Below, piece after piece: positions 1 through 6,954 of a DNA stretch of 10,593 bases (positions are counted from its first letter, which is position 1; each line of letters begins with the position of its first letter). The notes beneath the pieces were generated by a model. That model made no database searches. It worked only from the letters and a program-made list of their open reading frames with translations, and was not told the origin of the DNA. Position numbers and translations under genes: made by a program. Origin of the DNA: Terana coerulea (Eukaryota > Basidiomycota > Agaricomycetes > Polyporales > Phanerochaetaceae); contig JAKOGH010000982.1 of assembly GCA_024811115.1 (NCBI GenBank), positions 1 through 10,593 of the forward strand. The letters run 5' to 3'.

Positions 1-361
1 ACTCGTACATATATGTGCGCCACTAATCTTGATGAAGAGGCAAAAACATTCAGATAACATCCAGAGCCTGATTTGCGTACAACTAGGGCAAAATATGCAT
101 GCTGACCGGTCTTGCAAGGAGCACAAGACTCACATACATAGAAAATACCACGGAAAGCTCAGTGCATGCTGACATAAGTCATATTCCTACTATCAGTGTG
201 TTCTGAACAATATTGAAGGGATGGTGCGTGCAACAGGCTGGGGCAAGGAGTCGGAAGATTCCTATTTGGGAAGGTCGCCGCGCGCAGAAAAACGGCGCTT
301 TCATAATAACCCGAAACAGCTGTAACAACTGCCTTGTGTCCTACATGCGGTGACGCCTCGG
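1..361. other. Flank without a recognisable gene
   Basis: No open frame here resembles a known protein. The only longer frame is on the minus strand, runs into the transposon next door and has no family-like motif. An 11-bp direct repeat (TGCATGCTGAC at 96-106 and 163-173) is the only structure seen, and it may be chance. This stretch may be ordinary intergenic DNA or an unrecognised part of an older repeat. Confidence 0.5.
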
Positions 362-369
362 ACGGTGAA
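362..369. repeat. Left 8-bp target-site duplication (ACGGTGAA)
   Basis: The 8 bases ACGGTGAA lie directly outside the left terminal inverted repeat and are repeated exactly at 1136-1143, directly outside the right one. An 8-bp duplication is the known signature of hAT-family insertion. Confidence 0.85.
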
Positions 370-380
370 TAGTGTTGCCG
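370..380 (+). repeat. Left terminal inverted repeat of the hAT element
   Basis: TAGTGTTGCCG is an 11/11 match to the reverse complement of 1125-1135. Beyond it the two ends stay related only loosely, through AAGGTGAGG-like and AGGTAAGG-like motifs. Confidence 0.85.
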
Positions 381-1124
381 GAAGGTGAGGTGAAGGCACC
401 GTGAGGCAGCGGAGCTTGAAACCTTAGGTGCCTTGAGGCCCATAAGGTGGGGCCGTAAGGCCTGCACTTAACCATACCTTGAGGGATGCCGGTGATCCGG
501 CCTTCCTTTCAGAGAGCTAGCCATTAGCGCCCGAACATGTACCACCGATGTGCATGACAGAATGCGAATAAGTACACCGGGTAGAATTCCGTTCGCATAG
601 ACCAAAGTATTGTAAGGAGAAAGACAAACCGCAGAAGACATCAGAGAATTTTTAGCTGCACGAAAGTGCTGGCACCTGTGTATATATCTGCAGTGAGAAG
701 ATGAGCTCAAGGTTACGAGCAGCACTTTCGTGGCGAACAGGCAATGTAGTGACATTGTGTGTTCTTATAAATGACCCAATATATCTACCATGACAAACCG
801 TCAGCCATAGAGAAGTGGCGACCTCTCGCAGAGGTTCGGGAGTCTTGCACTCAGCGGAGCAACTATTGTGCTCTTTGGTAACACCAACGTGGAAGACTGT
901 TTTCTACATTAATATGCATTCCTTTCGAGTTAATGACATTCTTAGGAGTCCCAATAGACTGTGAGTGTACAAGAAACAAGAAACTACGGTACTTGCAGGC
1001 GGGAGGCCTTTAGACCTTGAGGCCCCTTAAGGCATTGCCTTATGTGCCGTGAGGCGCCACTGCCTGCTGACAAATCAGCTTAGGCAGCCTTACCTTGCCT
1101 TAAGGTTAAGGCGGCCTTACCTCG

Positions 1125-1135
1125 CGGCAACACTA
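1125..1135 (-). repeat. Right terminal inverted repeat of the hAT element
   Basis: CGGCAACACTA is the exact reverse complement of 370-380. The adjoining interior (1085-1120) is rich in near-palindromic CCTTAAGGTTAAGG-type motifs. Confidence 0.85.
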
Positions 1136-1143
1136 ACGGTGAA
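1136..1143. repeat. Right 8-bp target-site duplication (ACGGTGAA)
   Basis: Exact copy of 362-369, directly abutting the right terminal inverted repeat. Removing the transposon and one copy would rejoin the sequence at GACGGTGAAGGAATAG. Confidence 0.85.
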
Positions 1144-1163
1144 GGAATAGCTAGTCAAAGTGG

Positions 1164-1204
1164 CGTTTGGCCTGGAAAGTGAGCCCGAGCAAACAGGCCA
1201 AACG
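1164..1204 (+). repeat. Stem-loop 1 upstream of the retroelement coding region
   Basis: Perfect 11-bp inverted repeat: CGTTTGGCCTG at 1164-1174 and CAGGCCAAACG at 1194-1204, with a 19-nt loop. It ends exactly where the second, larger stem-loop begins. By position it would lie in the 5' leader or left terminal region of the retroelement. Its function is unknown. Confidence 0.7.
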
Positions 1205-1305
1205 AGTGCTTTCTAAGCGAAGAGGGCTGAAAGCGGAAGGCCCTGAAACCTTAGCGCCAAGTCTCTTTGCCTTCCGCCTCCTCAGCCCTCGAGCTTTTTA
1301 GCACT
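1205..1305 (+). repeat. Stem-loop 2 upstream of the retroelement coding region
   Basis: Long imperfect inverted repeat with arms 1205-1241 and 1269-1305. The perfectly matched blocks are AGTGCT/AGCACT (1205-1210, 1300-1305), GAGGGCTGA/TCAGCCCTC (1222-1230, 1282-1290) and GCGGAAGGC/GCCTTCCGC (1233-1241, 1269-1277). The loop is 27 nt. It sits about 50 bp before the gag-like ATG at 1358. Confidence 0.7.
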
Positions 1306-1357
1306 GAGCTCTCGCTCGTTTTTCTTCCTAAAAGTTCTTATATCGAATACAACCAGC

Positions 1358-2790
1358 ATGAAGATCATGGAGACCGCCACGAGGGAGTGGGAGGAAAGAG
1401 CATCGTCAATTTACTCGGTGAAGCCGCGGCCGCGCAGGAGCGCTGCCTCGAGGCAGGAGCGCCAACGCGAAGACACGGTCGAGACGCGTAGGAGCCGTCG
1501 GCGACAGCGAGGAGGAAGAGGAGCCTAGAAGACATGAACAAGAGGAGGATGAGGAGGAAGAGCAAGTGGATGAACGCGCATATAGGCAGTTGTTTGGGCA
1601 GTCTTTCGCAGGTGGGGATACAAACCCAGCTGAGCCACAGAACCTGCAGCCTCGACCTTCCACGCCTGCTAATGACCCGTTAGAGCGTGCGCGCATGGTG
1701 AACCAGATGATGCAGACCATGTCCCCAGACACGCTGCGCATTGCTCTCAGTATCTGCACAACAACGAGAGAGCCTTCCAGCAGCAGGACCGGCCCCGAGG
1801 GCACCTTCGCCGGCACCGCCCAAACCTACCCTCATCTCATTCAATTACACTGGTGCGAATGCCGACACATTTTCCAGGGCCCAGCTGTTTCCCCCAGCCC
1901 TCGTCTCGCTGCTATCCTCGCAAACAGGATGCACCTCCCGCTTCACGGCCTGCACCAATGCAGCAATCAAAGACGTGAACGAGAACCCGCACAGCTACAA
2001 GACGGTCAAGTCCACTGACGAGCGTTAGGCCAGGAGAAGAAGCTCATGGATCTCAGCCCGTTTTCTAGCGAGCTGCGCATGCCGTTGGACGATTGGCGAG
2101 AGGCATGGGGAAACTTCCCTGTGGTCTTGGAGACCAAGTATGCGACGCTGACCGTAGTCGTGTCGTTCAAGGACCACTTCGCGTTCCTCAACAAGCGCAA
2201 GGACATCAAGGAGGCCCTCGTGGGCATCCTTGAGTTTAACGCGAAGGTGCGCCGGCTTTTCTTTACCACTACCGACCGTGCTCCTTTGGTGGTAGGCTCT
2301 CCTCTCTATAGAGAGCTGCTGCGCGACATATTGGACGAGCACACCCGGGCTGGACTCGCCGAAGTCAGGGCTTTGGCTGCGACATCAAGCACGAGTCGTT
2401 TCCAACCCTATTCCGGTGACCGCCGCCCGTCGTCGTTCGAGGGAGGAGACGATAGCTTCGCTTCGAGCCGACAGGCACCGCAGACAAAGCCCTTTCAGCA
2501 AGGCAGACAGTCTAGGACTACGGGACCGCTCTGCCTCATCTGCGCTCAGAGTGGTCACACATCCAAGTTCTGCTCTCGCACCTCTCTGCCGAACAACAAG
2601 ACCACCTACTCTGTCTGGGGCAACGATCAACTCCTTGCAGGGCCATCTCGCATTGAAGCCTGCGTCTTCTGGAACATCCGGGGCCTCTACCAAGGCCTGC
2701 CAACTCCACTGGCGACAGTCGATGTGGCTCCCGGCTGCCCACGGGAAGGACAGGGCACATCTGCTCGTTCTGTGGTTCCGCCGGTCATCA
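1358..2790 (+). pseudogene. Gag-like protein with CCHC zinc knuckle (broken)
   Basis: The probable start is ATG 1358 (MKIMETATREWEERASS), giving 57 codons of Arg/Ser-rich protein before a stop at 1526. About 20 bases before that stop another frame takes over with an acidic Glu-rich tract (about 1510-1565), then continues to about 1745 and switches frame again. A third segment (about 1745-2020) leads into the long frame covering 2037 onward. There, LDDWREAWGNFPVVLE and LVGILEFNAKVRRLFF resemble the conserved core of gag-like proteins from Agaricomycete YR elements (recalled, not searched). A CCHC knuckle CLICAQSGHTSKFC (C-x2-C-x4-H-x4-C) lies at 2532-2573 and would bind the element's RNA. Gag and the start of the polymerase share one frame with no stop between, so they may have been one polyprotein here. 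Confidence 0.75.
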
Positions 2791-3268
2791 TGCCGCGTCT
2801 CGGCGGTGCATCTGAAAGCGAGACCGGCATCATCGCTCCCTACAATGCCGATGAATTTGAGAAAACTCTTGGACGACTCCATCTTCTTGACCGCCACCAT
2901 GATCTCCCAGAAAAACTACGAACAGGCTTCCCGATTGGCGACTTCAGCACACCGTCTCGCACGCATATACCCCATAATCACGCATCCGGCATCGCTCACA
3001 TGGACTTTATCCGGCAGTATGCCGAGGAGCAGGTTGCCCTTTGCCGTATGTCTGGACCATACTCGCAAGGCGAGGTCGAGGCCGTTCTTGGATCTTGTTT
3101 CATCTCGTCGCCGCTTGCTGTGGTTGACAAGCCCAGCGCCCCAGGCAAATTCCGTCTCGTGCAGAACTGCTCCTCACGAGTACGAAGCGGGGAGTGTCAG
3201 TGAACTCCTTCATTGACTCCGACTTATTCACTACAAAGTGGGGTACAGCGGCACAATTCGCAGAAATT

Positions 3269-3443
3269 GTGAGTACTTGGTTTTTGGCCGTTTGGCCTCC
3301 TTGCGCTTGAGTGTAACTCGCGCATGATGCTGGAGTGTAACTCGCATCTGTTTCATATGTGCTCGAGTGTGTCTGCACATGGCATTTGAGTGTGTCTCAT
3401 GCCGAGGGCATTTGAGTGTGTCTCATGCCTCTCACATTTTTAG
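3269..3443 (+). other. GT-AG intron inside the reverse transcriptase
   Basis: The protein reads up to FAEI at 3268, then GTGAGT begins. After TTTTTAG at 3443 the protein resumes with VATCPPGSQACSLDIDAAF, as expected for the family. The join is phase 0 with no residue lost. The insert contains stops and repeats and no RT-like sequence. At 175 nt it is long compared with the other introns in the window. It is largely filled by a minisatellite. Confidence 0.8.
3303..3432 (+). repeat. Five-unit imperfect minisatellite in the RT intron
   Basis: The core GAGTGT recurs at 3309, 3333, 3365, 3388 and 3414, giving unit lengths of 24, 32, 23 and 26 nt. The last two units are nearly identical (GCATTTGAGTGTGTCTCATGC), while the first two have GAGTGTAACTCGC. 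Each of the late units is bounded by GCAT/ATGC and could fold back on itself. Units are adjacent and variable, so this is tandem duplication, not a CRISPR-like array. Confidence 0.75.
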
Positions 3444-4139
3444 GTCGCGACATGTCCTCCAGGCTCGCAGGCATGCTCGCTTGACATCGATGCAGCTTTT
3501 CGCAACATCCCGATCCGACCGCAGAGCACAAATGCTACCTGGTCATTCAGTGCGAAGAAGGTGTGTTCTATATCGACCACGTCTGCCCATTCGGGATCTC
3601 GTCGGGGCCAGGCATACAGGGGGGGCGCTTAGCTATGGACGCTGTCGTCGACATCCTTGAAGCCCACGACATCTCGCCATGCAAGAAGTGGGTTGATGAC
3701 CTTGTCAACGTGCGGTTCCCAATTGAGGCCAACGGCGGTGCATATCGCTACGCGCATGGAGTCGAAGACATCTTCCGCATCACTACTCCGCTAGGCGTGC
3801 CCTGGAAGCTTGGAAAATGCTTGGACTATGGGTTTCTGGTCATCTATCTGGGGTTTCTCTGGAGTCTGGTGAAGAGGACAGTCGAGCTTCCTGAAGCTAA
3901 GCGTCTCAAGTACCTTGCCAAGCTTCAGGCCTTCATTGCGCTGATCGACTCTGGAAGCGAGTTCTACAGCGTGACGTGATGTCCATGAATGGCACTCTAT
4001 CCCATATCACCTTCGTCTATCCAGGAGGACGCTGCATTCCTAGCCAGCATATCAGCCTTCGTGTCTCAATACCCCGACCCGTTCGCTCCTCGCTGGCCAC
4101 CTCCCTCCTTGGTGTCGGACATGCGCTGGTGGATGAATG

Positions 4140-4636
4140 CCTTGCAGACTCCAGGAGTCTATCGATCTTTGGTTCCACGTGGGGCAACTCGGGACATCGG
4201 AATCTGGGTTGACGCATGCACCAGCTGGGGCATCGGCATAGTCATTGACGGGATGCTGGGATGCTTGGAAGCTCAACAGCAACTGGAAAGCCGACTGTCG
4301 AGACATCGGCTGGGCAGAGATGGTTGCCGTTGAGCTCGCTGTACGTCACGTCGAGCAGCTGGGATTTAAAGATGCTAACCTGCTTATTCATGGCGACAAC
4401 ATGGGTGTTGTTGGAGCGTTCCAGAGGGGACGGAGCCGGAACTTCTAGGTCAACAACTCGATCCGACGCGTTGAAGTCATCGCTATGGCTCTCAACATTC
4501 ACTTTGTTCTCGAATATGTCAACACCTCTCTCAATAAAGCTGATTCGGTGTCTGGCGGCACTCGGATCCCTCACTGCGCCGTCTCTCCACTATCTCGCTC
4601 CTTGCAGAGCTTGCTCCTTTTCTCACTCATGCCTAA
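4140..4636 (+). pseudogene. RNase H domain and end of the RT/RNase H ORF (broken)
   Basis: RNase H motifs appear in order: WVDACTSWGIGIVIDG with the first Asp at 4211-4213, WAEMVAVELAVRH with Glu at 4317-4319, IHGDNMGVVGAF with Asp at 4395-4397, and a final NKADSVSGG with Asp at 4542-4544. All four acidic residues are preserved. There is a frameshift at about 4247 between the first motif and the rest. A TAG stop at 4446-4448 follows RSRNF, where a CAG (Gln) would be a simple ancestor. After another slip the C-terminus reads LLAELAPFLTHA and stops at TAA 4634-4636. The domain would remove the RNA strand during reverse transcription. Confidence 0.82.
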
Positions 4637-5971
4637 GGCCCGCACCAAACGTACGCCCGCGCGTGCGAGGTGTGTTGACAGTTGGTGGGATGTCTGCCCC
4701 AGGATCCCATGGCAAACCTGGTCCAGCAGATACCTCGTCGCGAACCAACCAGTCACGAAAACCACGAAAGCCAAACATCTCCAACAGTATCACTCCATCA
4801 TCGCTTCGCCCGCATGTTCTTGCTGAAGATCGCCTCACTCGCTGGATCACCCTCACGCCATTTGCTTTCATGCTGAGACCTCCAAGCTCTTATCGACCGC
4901 CGCTAGCATTCAACTACAACAGACTCTGCTGTCCTCTATCGAACCCAACTCTCGGAAAAACTATGGTGCCGGCTTGCTCCGCTTCACGCAGTTTTCGCGA
5001 CTGCAATCACATCTCGGAGAACGACCGCATGCCTGCGTCTGAAGTCCTTCTTGCAGCCTTTGTCTCTCGATGGAACGGTCTGGTTGCTCGTACTACGGTC
5101 GACACTTGGATCGCAGGTCTGAGTTTCTGGCATGGTTTGCACGGAGCGCCATGGAATGGAAACAAGATGCTCAAGGTCGTCCTCACTGCGATCCGGAAGC
5201 ATGAGCCGGAGAAGGATGAGAAACGCCGCCCCGTTACAATTGAACACCTGCATGCCCTACGAGAACACCTTGACCTCACAAACTCGTTCGACGCGGCTGT
5301 GTATGCCATAGCGTGTGTCGCTTTCTGGTGCTGCCGCCGGTGTGCTCTGTTGCAAACTACTCTTATAAATTTGACTAATCGAATGATAGCTTAGGGAACT
5401 TGTTATACCCTCACCCAACACATTTGACCCCTCTCGTCACGTTTCAAAATGCACGAAGTTAGCTTACCATACCCCTCTGCGAGGACGCGAATATGCAACC
5501 CTACCAATACCTTGGACCAAGACGACGAAGAACAAGGGGACAATCATTTCAGCCACGGACGTCGACGACTGCACCTCACCAGTACCCGCCCTCAAACACC
5601 ATCGAAGCGCAAACGCGAAGGTGCCAGACCATGCACCGTTCTTTGCCTTCGAGACAGCTGACGAGAAAGGTTGGGCGCCGATGACTCGAGACTGGTTCCT
5701 CGGAAGGTGCAACCAAGTCTGGTCGGAAGCAGGGCTTGAAGGTCTTAGTGGGCATTGTTTCCGCATTGGAGGCGCAACCGAGTTGCTATTGCGCGGTACT
5801 CACCCTGACATTGTTGCAGTACAAGGAGGCTGGAAGTCTCGCGCATTTCTCGAATATTGGCGGAAAATTGACTCTATCCTCCCGCTTTTCATTTCAGAAT
5901 CTTTCACAGCCTCTCGCCTTCAGCTTGTTCGCAACTCTATAGACTCCTTTAAGAAGAAGTACTCTTTGTAG
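4629..5971 (+). pseudogene. Tyrosine recombinase of the retroelement (mildly broken)
   Basis: The ATG at 4629 (MPKARTKRTPARAR, basic) overlaps the stop of the preceding ORF. Frame slips occur at about 4700, 4860-4875 and 4995. The N-terminal SAM-like/core-binding part includes LRPHVLAEDRLTRWIT, SSIEPNSRKNYGAGLLRFTQ and FVSRWNGLVARTTVDTWIAG. The catalytic domain starts with FWCCRR at 5323-5339, is split by an intron (5340-5389 or 5394), and runs unbroken from 5395 to TAG/stop at 5971. Catalytic residues visible: Arg at the intron junction, HCFR (H-x-x-R) at 5753-5764, GGWKS near 5825, and Tyr in EYWR at 5855-5857. The enzyme would integrate the circular DNA form of the element. Length after splicing would be roughly 425-430 residues, consistent with YR-element recombinases. 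Confidence 0.86.
5340..5394 (+). other. Intron at the catalytic Arg of the recombinase
   Basis: GTGTGC starts directly after codons for FWCCR plus CG, and a CTAAT branch-like motif lies at 5375-5379. Two acceptors are possible. TTAG at 5394 keeps the reading frame and gives CCRR-EL. ATAG at 5389 gives CRRLG, the motif expected in the family (RLGEL), but then one G is missing from the run at 5394-5396. Length is 55 or 50 nt, typical of this genome's introns. Which site was used cannot be decided from sequence alone. Confidence 0.72.
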
Positions 5972-6523
5972 CATTTTCGTCGCACATCAGATCTGGACTT
6001 TGCACACTGTCTGTAGCACTAGTAGTATGTATTGTGGCACTCATGGACTGTTACTGTGCTCTACCGTACTTTACAACATCAAACTCGATGTATCCTGCAC
6101 TAAATAGCCTTTCGCGAGCTTGTGCATAGGTCAGTTAGCACTCGCCGCGGTCAAGGGTTTCCGGGGTCTTAGCTCGCCCGGTGGGGTTAGTCGAGAGTCG
6201 GCGTTGACTCACGACTGTTGTGGCTTCGCAAGTGGTGGTTAGTCGTGTATGCAACGCCTTTCCGCCATTTCACGCTCGAGTTGAACTTCGGCAAGAACGA
6301 GCTTCGAAACACGCAAACCTGCGCAGAAACGCACGCGTTCGCACGGGCGCTTAGCGACTCGTTTCCTCGCGGATTTCGACCAGGAATCGCGTCCGCCCGT
6401 GCTCGTGCTCCAAGCGCAGGCTTTCACCTGAAAGGCCCTGTTTCGAACCTCTCGGATCGCTTCGAACTTGCGATTTCTCCCCGCCGAAGTTCTCCTCTCC
6501 CCACCGGACTTACTGAGATGCAG
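5972..6523. other. Noncoding stretch 3' of the retroelement
   Basis: No family-like protein is seen. If the retroelement is Ngaro-like, its right-hand repeats should lie here, but none matching the left side was found by eye. Short dyads cluster at 6183-6246: GAGTC/GACTC, CACGACT/AGTCGTG, and a repeated GGTTAGTCG(A/T)G about 52 bp apart. GC-rich DNA with many CpG sites occupies about 6270-6500. An open frame of 112 codons (6218-6556) looks compositional, not genic. Confidence 0.45.
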
Positions 6524-6582
6524 CATCGCGTGAATTTCGCTACTTATCGTACATGATAACTAACTAAGGAATTCACGCGATG
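6524..6582. repeat. 13-bp perfect inverted repeat (stem-loop)
   Basis: CATCGCGTGAATT at 6524-6536 is the exact reverse complement of AATTCACGCGATG at 6570-6582. The 33-bp spacer contains a further small stem, TTATC/GATAA (6544-6548, 6555-6559). It resembles neither a terminator of the compact kind nor the hAT ends. It could be the edge of a mobile element, a fold-back remnant or a protein-binding dyad. Confidence 0.75.
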
Positions 6583-6954
6583 TCCTCGTGCTTGTGGAAA
6601 GCACTCAAACTTAGGAAGCGGGCACTACTACAAGACGGCTCTGATGAGTTCTTACTGTGGGAAATAGTCAAGGCTATGTACACTCTCAGGGCGCTAAATA
6701 GACCCATGCGCATGACCACGCGACGCCGCCGACGCGACATGCAGCGTCAGACTGACATCCTTCTGGCCGGTTGGCTTTTTCCTTCCTCCGTTTCGGCAAG
6801 CACGACCTATCATGAGACCCGCCAACACACTTACCCTCGGCGAGGCGCCGATGTTGACACGACGGTGGGATTCCCCCGGTTGACATCCTATCCTGCTTTC
6901 AAACATCGTCAAAGACTCGTCGCTCAGTCCCGGACACGCATGCACTGGTAGGAA
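6583..6954 (+). other. Upstream region of the acyl-CoA synthetase gene
   Basis: No gene-like frame is supported. A pyrimidine-rich stretch (about 6774-6793, CTTTTTCCTTCCTCCG) lies about 165 bp before the first ATG, and such tracts are common near fungal transcription starts. No convincing TATA or CCAAT box was seen. An in-frame TAG at 6949-6951 marks the upstream limit of the first exon's frame. Confidence 0.4.

Larger units (their letters stand above)
370..1135. mobile_element. Non-autonomous hAT-type DNA transposon, 766 bp
   Basis: The element starts TAGTGTTGCCG and ends with its exact reverse complement CGGCAACACTA, and is flanked by a perfect 8-bp direct repeat. Both the TSD length and the TAGTG start fit the hAT superfamily (family knowledge: 8-bp TSD, TIR beginning T/C-A-R-N-G). 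Inside both ends are many short, partly palindromic motifs built from CCTTAAGG, AAGGC and CCTTGAGGCCC (431-441, again at 1015-1025). Such subterminal repeats are where hAT transposases typically bind. A 6-bp stem with a 3-nt loop sits at 821-835. No transposase frame is present: the longest frames inside are under 100 residues and look random. It must therefore depend on a transposase made elsewhere. It lies 28 bp upstream of the first stem-loop of the retroelement leader. It may have landed in or beside that element. Confidence 0.85.
2791..4130 (+). pseudogene. Reverse transcriptase (broken, contains an intron)
   Basis: The N-terminal part (2838-3170) carries RT lead-in motifs such as TGFPIGDF, YAEEQVALCRMSGPYS and SSPLAVVDKP.APGKFRLVQN. 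After two small frame slips (about 3175 and 3193) comes VNSFIDSDLFTTKWGTAAQF, then a 175-nt intron (3269-3443). Coding resumes in phase at 3444 with the motif-A region LDIDAAFRNIPIRP (first catalytic Asp at 3483-3491). A frameshift at about 3522 is followed by FYIDHVCPFGISSGPGIQGG and the catalytic WVDD at 3689-3700. In this family WVDD takes the place of YVDD. The frame stops at 3979, and the thumb/connection region continues in two other frames to about 4130. The enzyme would have copied the element's RNA into DNA. This copy cannot work because of the frame breaks. Confidence 0.88.
1358..5971 (+). mobile_element. Degenerate DIRS/Ngaro-type tyrosine-recombinase retrotransposon
   Basis: Coding remains of one element lie in order on the + strand: gag-like region with CCHC knuckle, reverse transcriptase, RNase H, then tyrosine recombinase. 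This set without integrase or aspartic protease is the hallmark of the DIRS/Ngaro (YR) order of retrotransposons. These insert as a circular DNA through the recombinase instead of an integrase. No DAM-like methyltransferase domain is visible between RNase H and recombinase, which favours Ngaro over classical DIRS. Split direct repeats or inverted termini could not be found by eye, so the true ends are not defined and the given limits cover only the coding part. Frameshifts at about 1500, 1745, 2025, 3175, 3193, 3522, 3978, 4036, 4247, 4560-4610, 4700 and 4995, plus a stop at 4446-4448, show that the copy is dead. The last 570 bp are free of breaks. Confidence 0.88.

Noticed and set aside
96..173. 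11-bp direct repeat TGCATGCTGAC as a possible target-site duplication
   Set aside because: The 56 bp between the copies have no inverted repeats at the ends, and the motif is partly palindromic.
815..850. tRNA or SINE B-box-like GGTTCGGGAGTC inside the hAT element
   Set aside because: It lacks the GGTTCGANNCC consensus, no A box or cloverleaf fits upstream, and the bases instead form a small 6-bp hairpin (821-835).
1406..1816. Minus-strand 136-codon open frame with a serine run
   Set aside because: It is the antisense reading of the acidic GAG/GAA codon tract of the gag-like region. It has no motif.
1164..3298. Shared 10-mer CGTTTGGCCT in the leader stem (1164-1173) and the RT intron (3289-3298)
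   Set aside because: A 10-base match is expected by chance many times in 10 kb, and the flanking bases do not agree.
3303..3432. CRISPR-like repeat array
   Set aside because: Units are adjacent, variable in length and degenerate with no conserved spacers, and lie inside an intron of a fungal element. It is a minisatellite.
4560..4860. Possible methyltransferase domain between RNase H and recombinase
   Set aside because: The interval is filled by the end of the RNase H ORF and the basic N-terminus of the recombinase. It is too short and has no DPPW/DPPY-type motif.
6183..6192. Telomere-like GGGGTTAG
   Set aside because: It is a single occurrence, not a TTAGGG array.
6218..6556. 112-codon + strand open frame
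   Set aside because: It has no conserved motif, its composition follows the CpG-rich DNA, and it runs into the inverted repeat at 6524-6582.
6580..6951. 123-codon + strand open frame before the enzyme gene
   Set aside because: It begins inside the stem-loop, has a low-complexity Arg run and no family resemblance, and occupies the likely promoter and leader.
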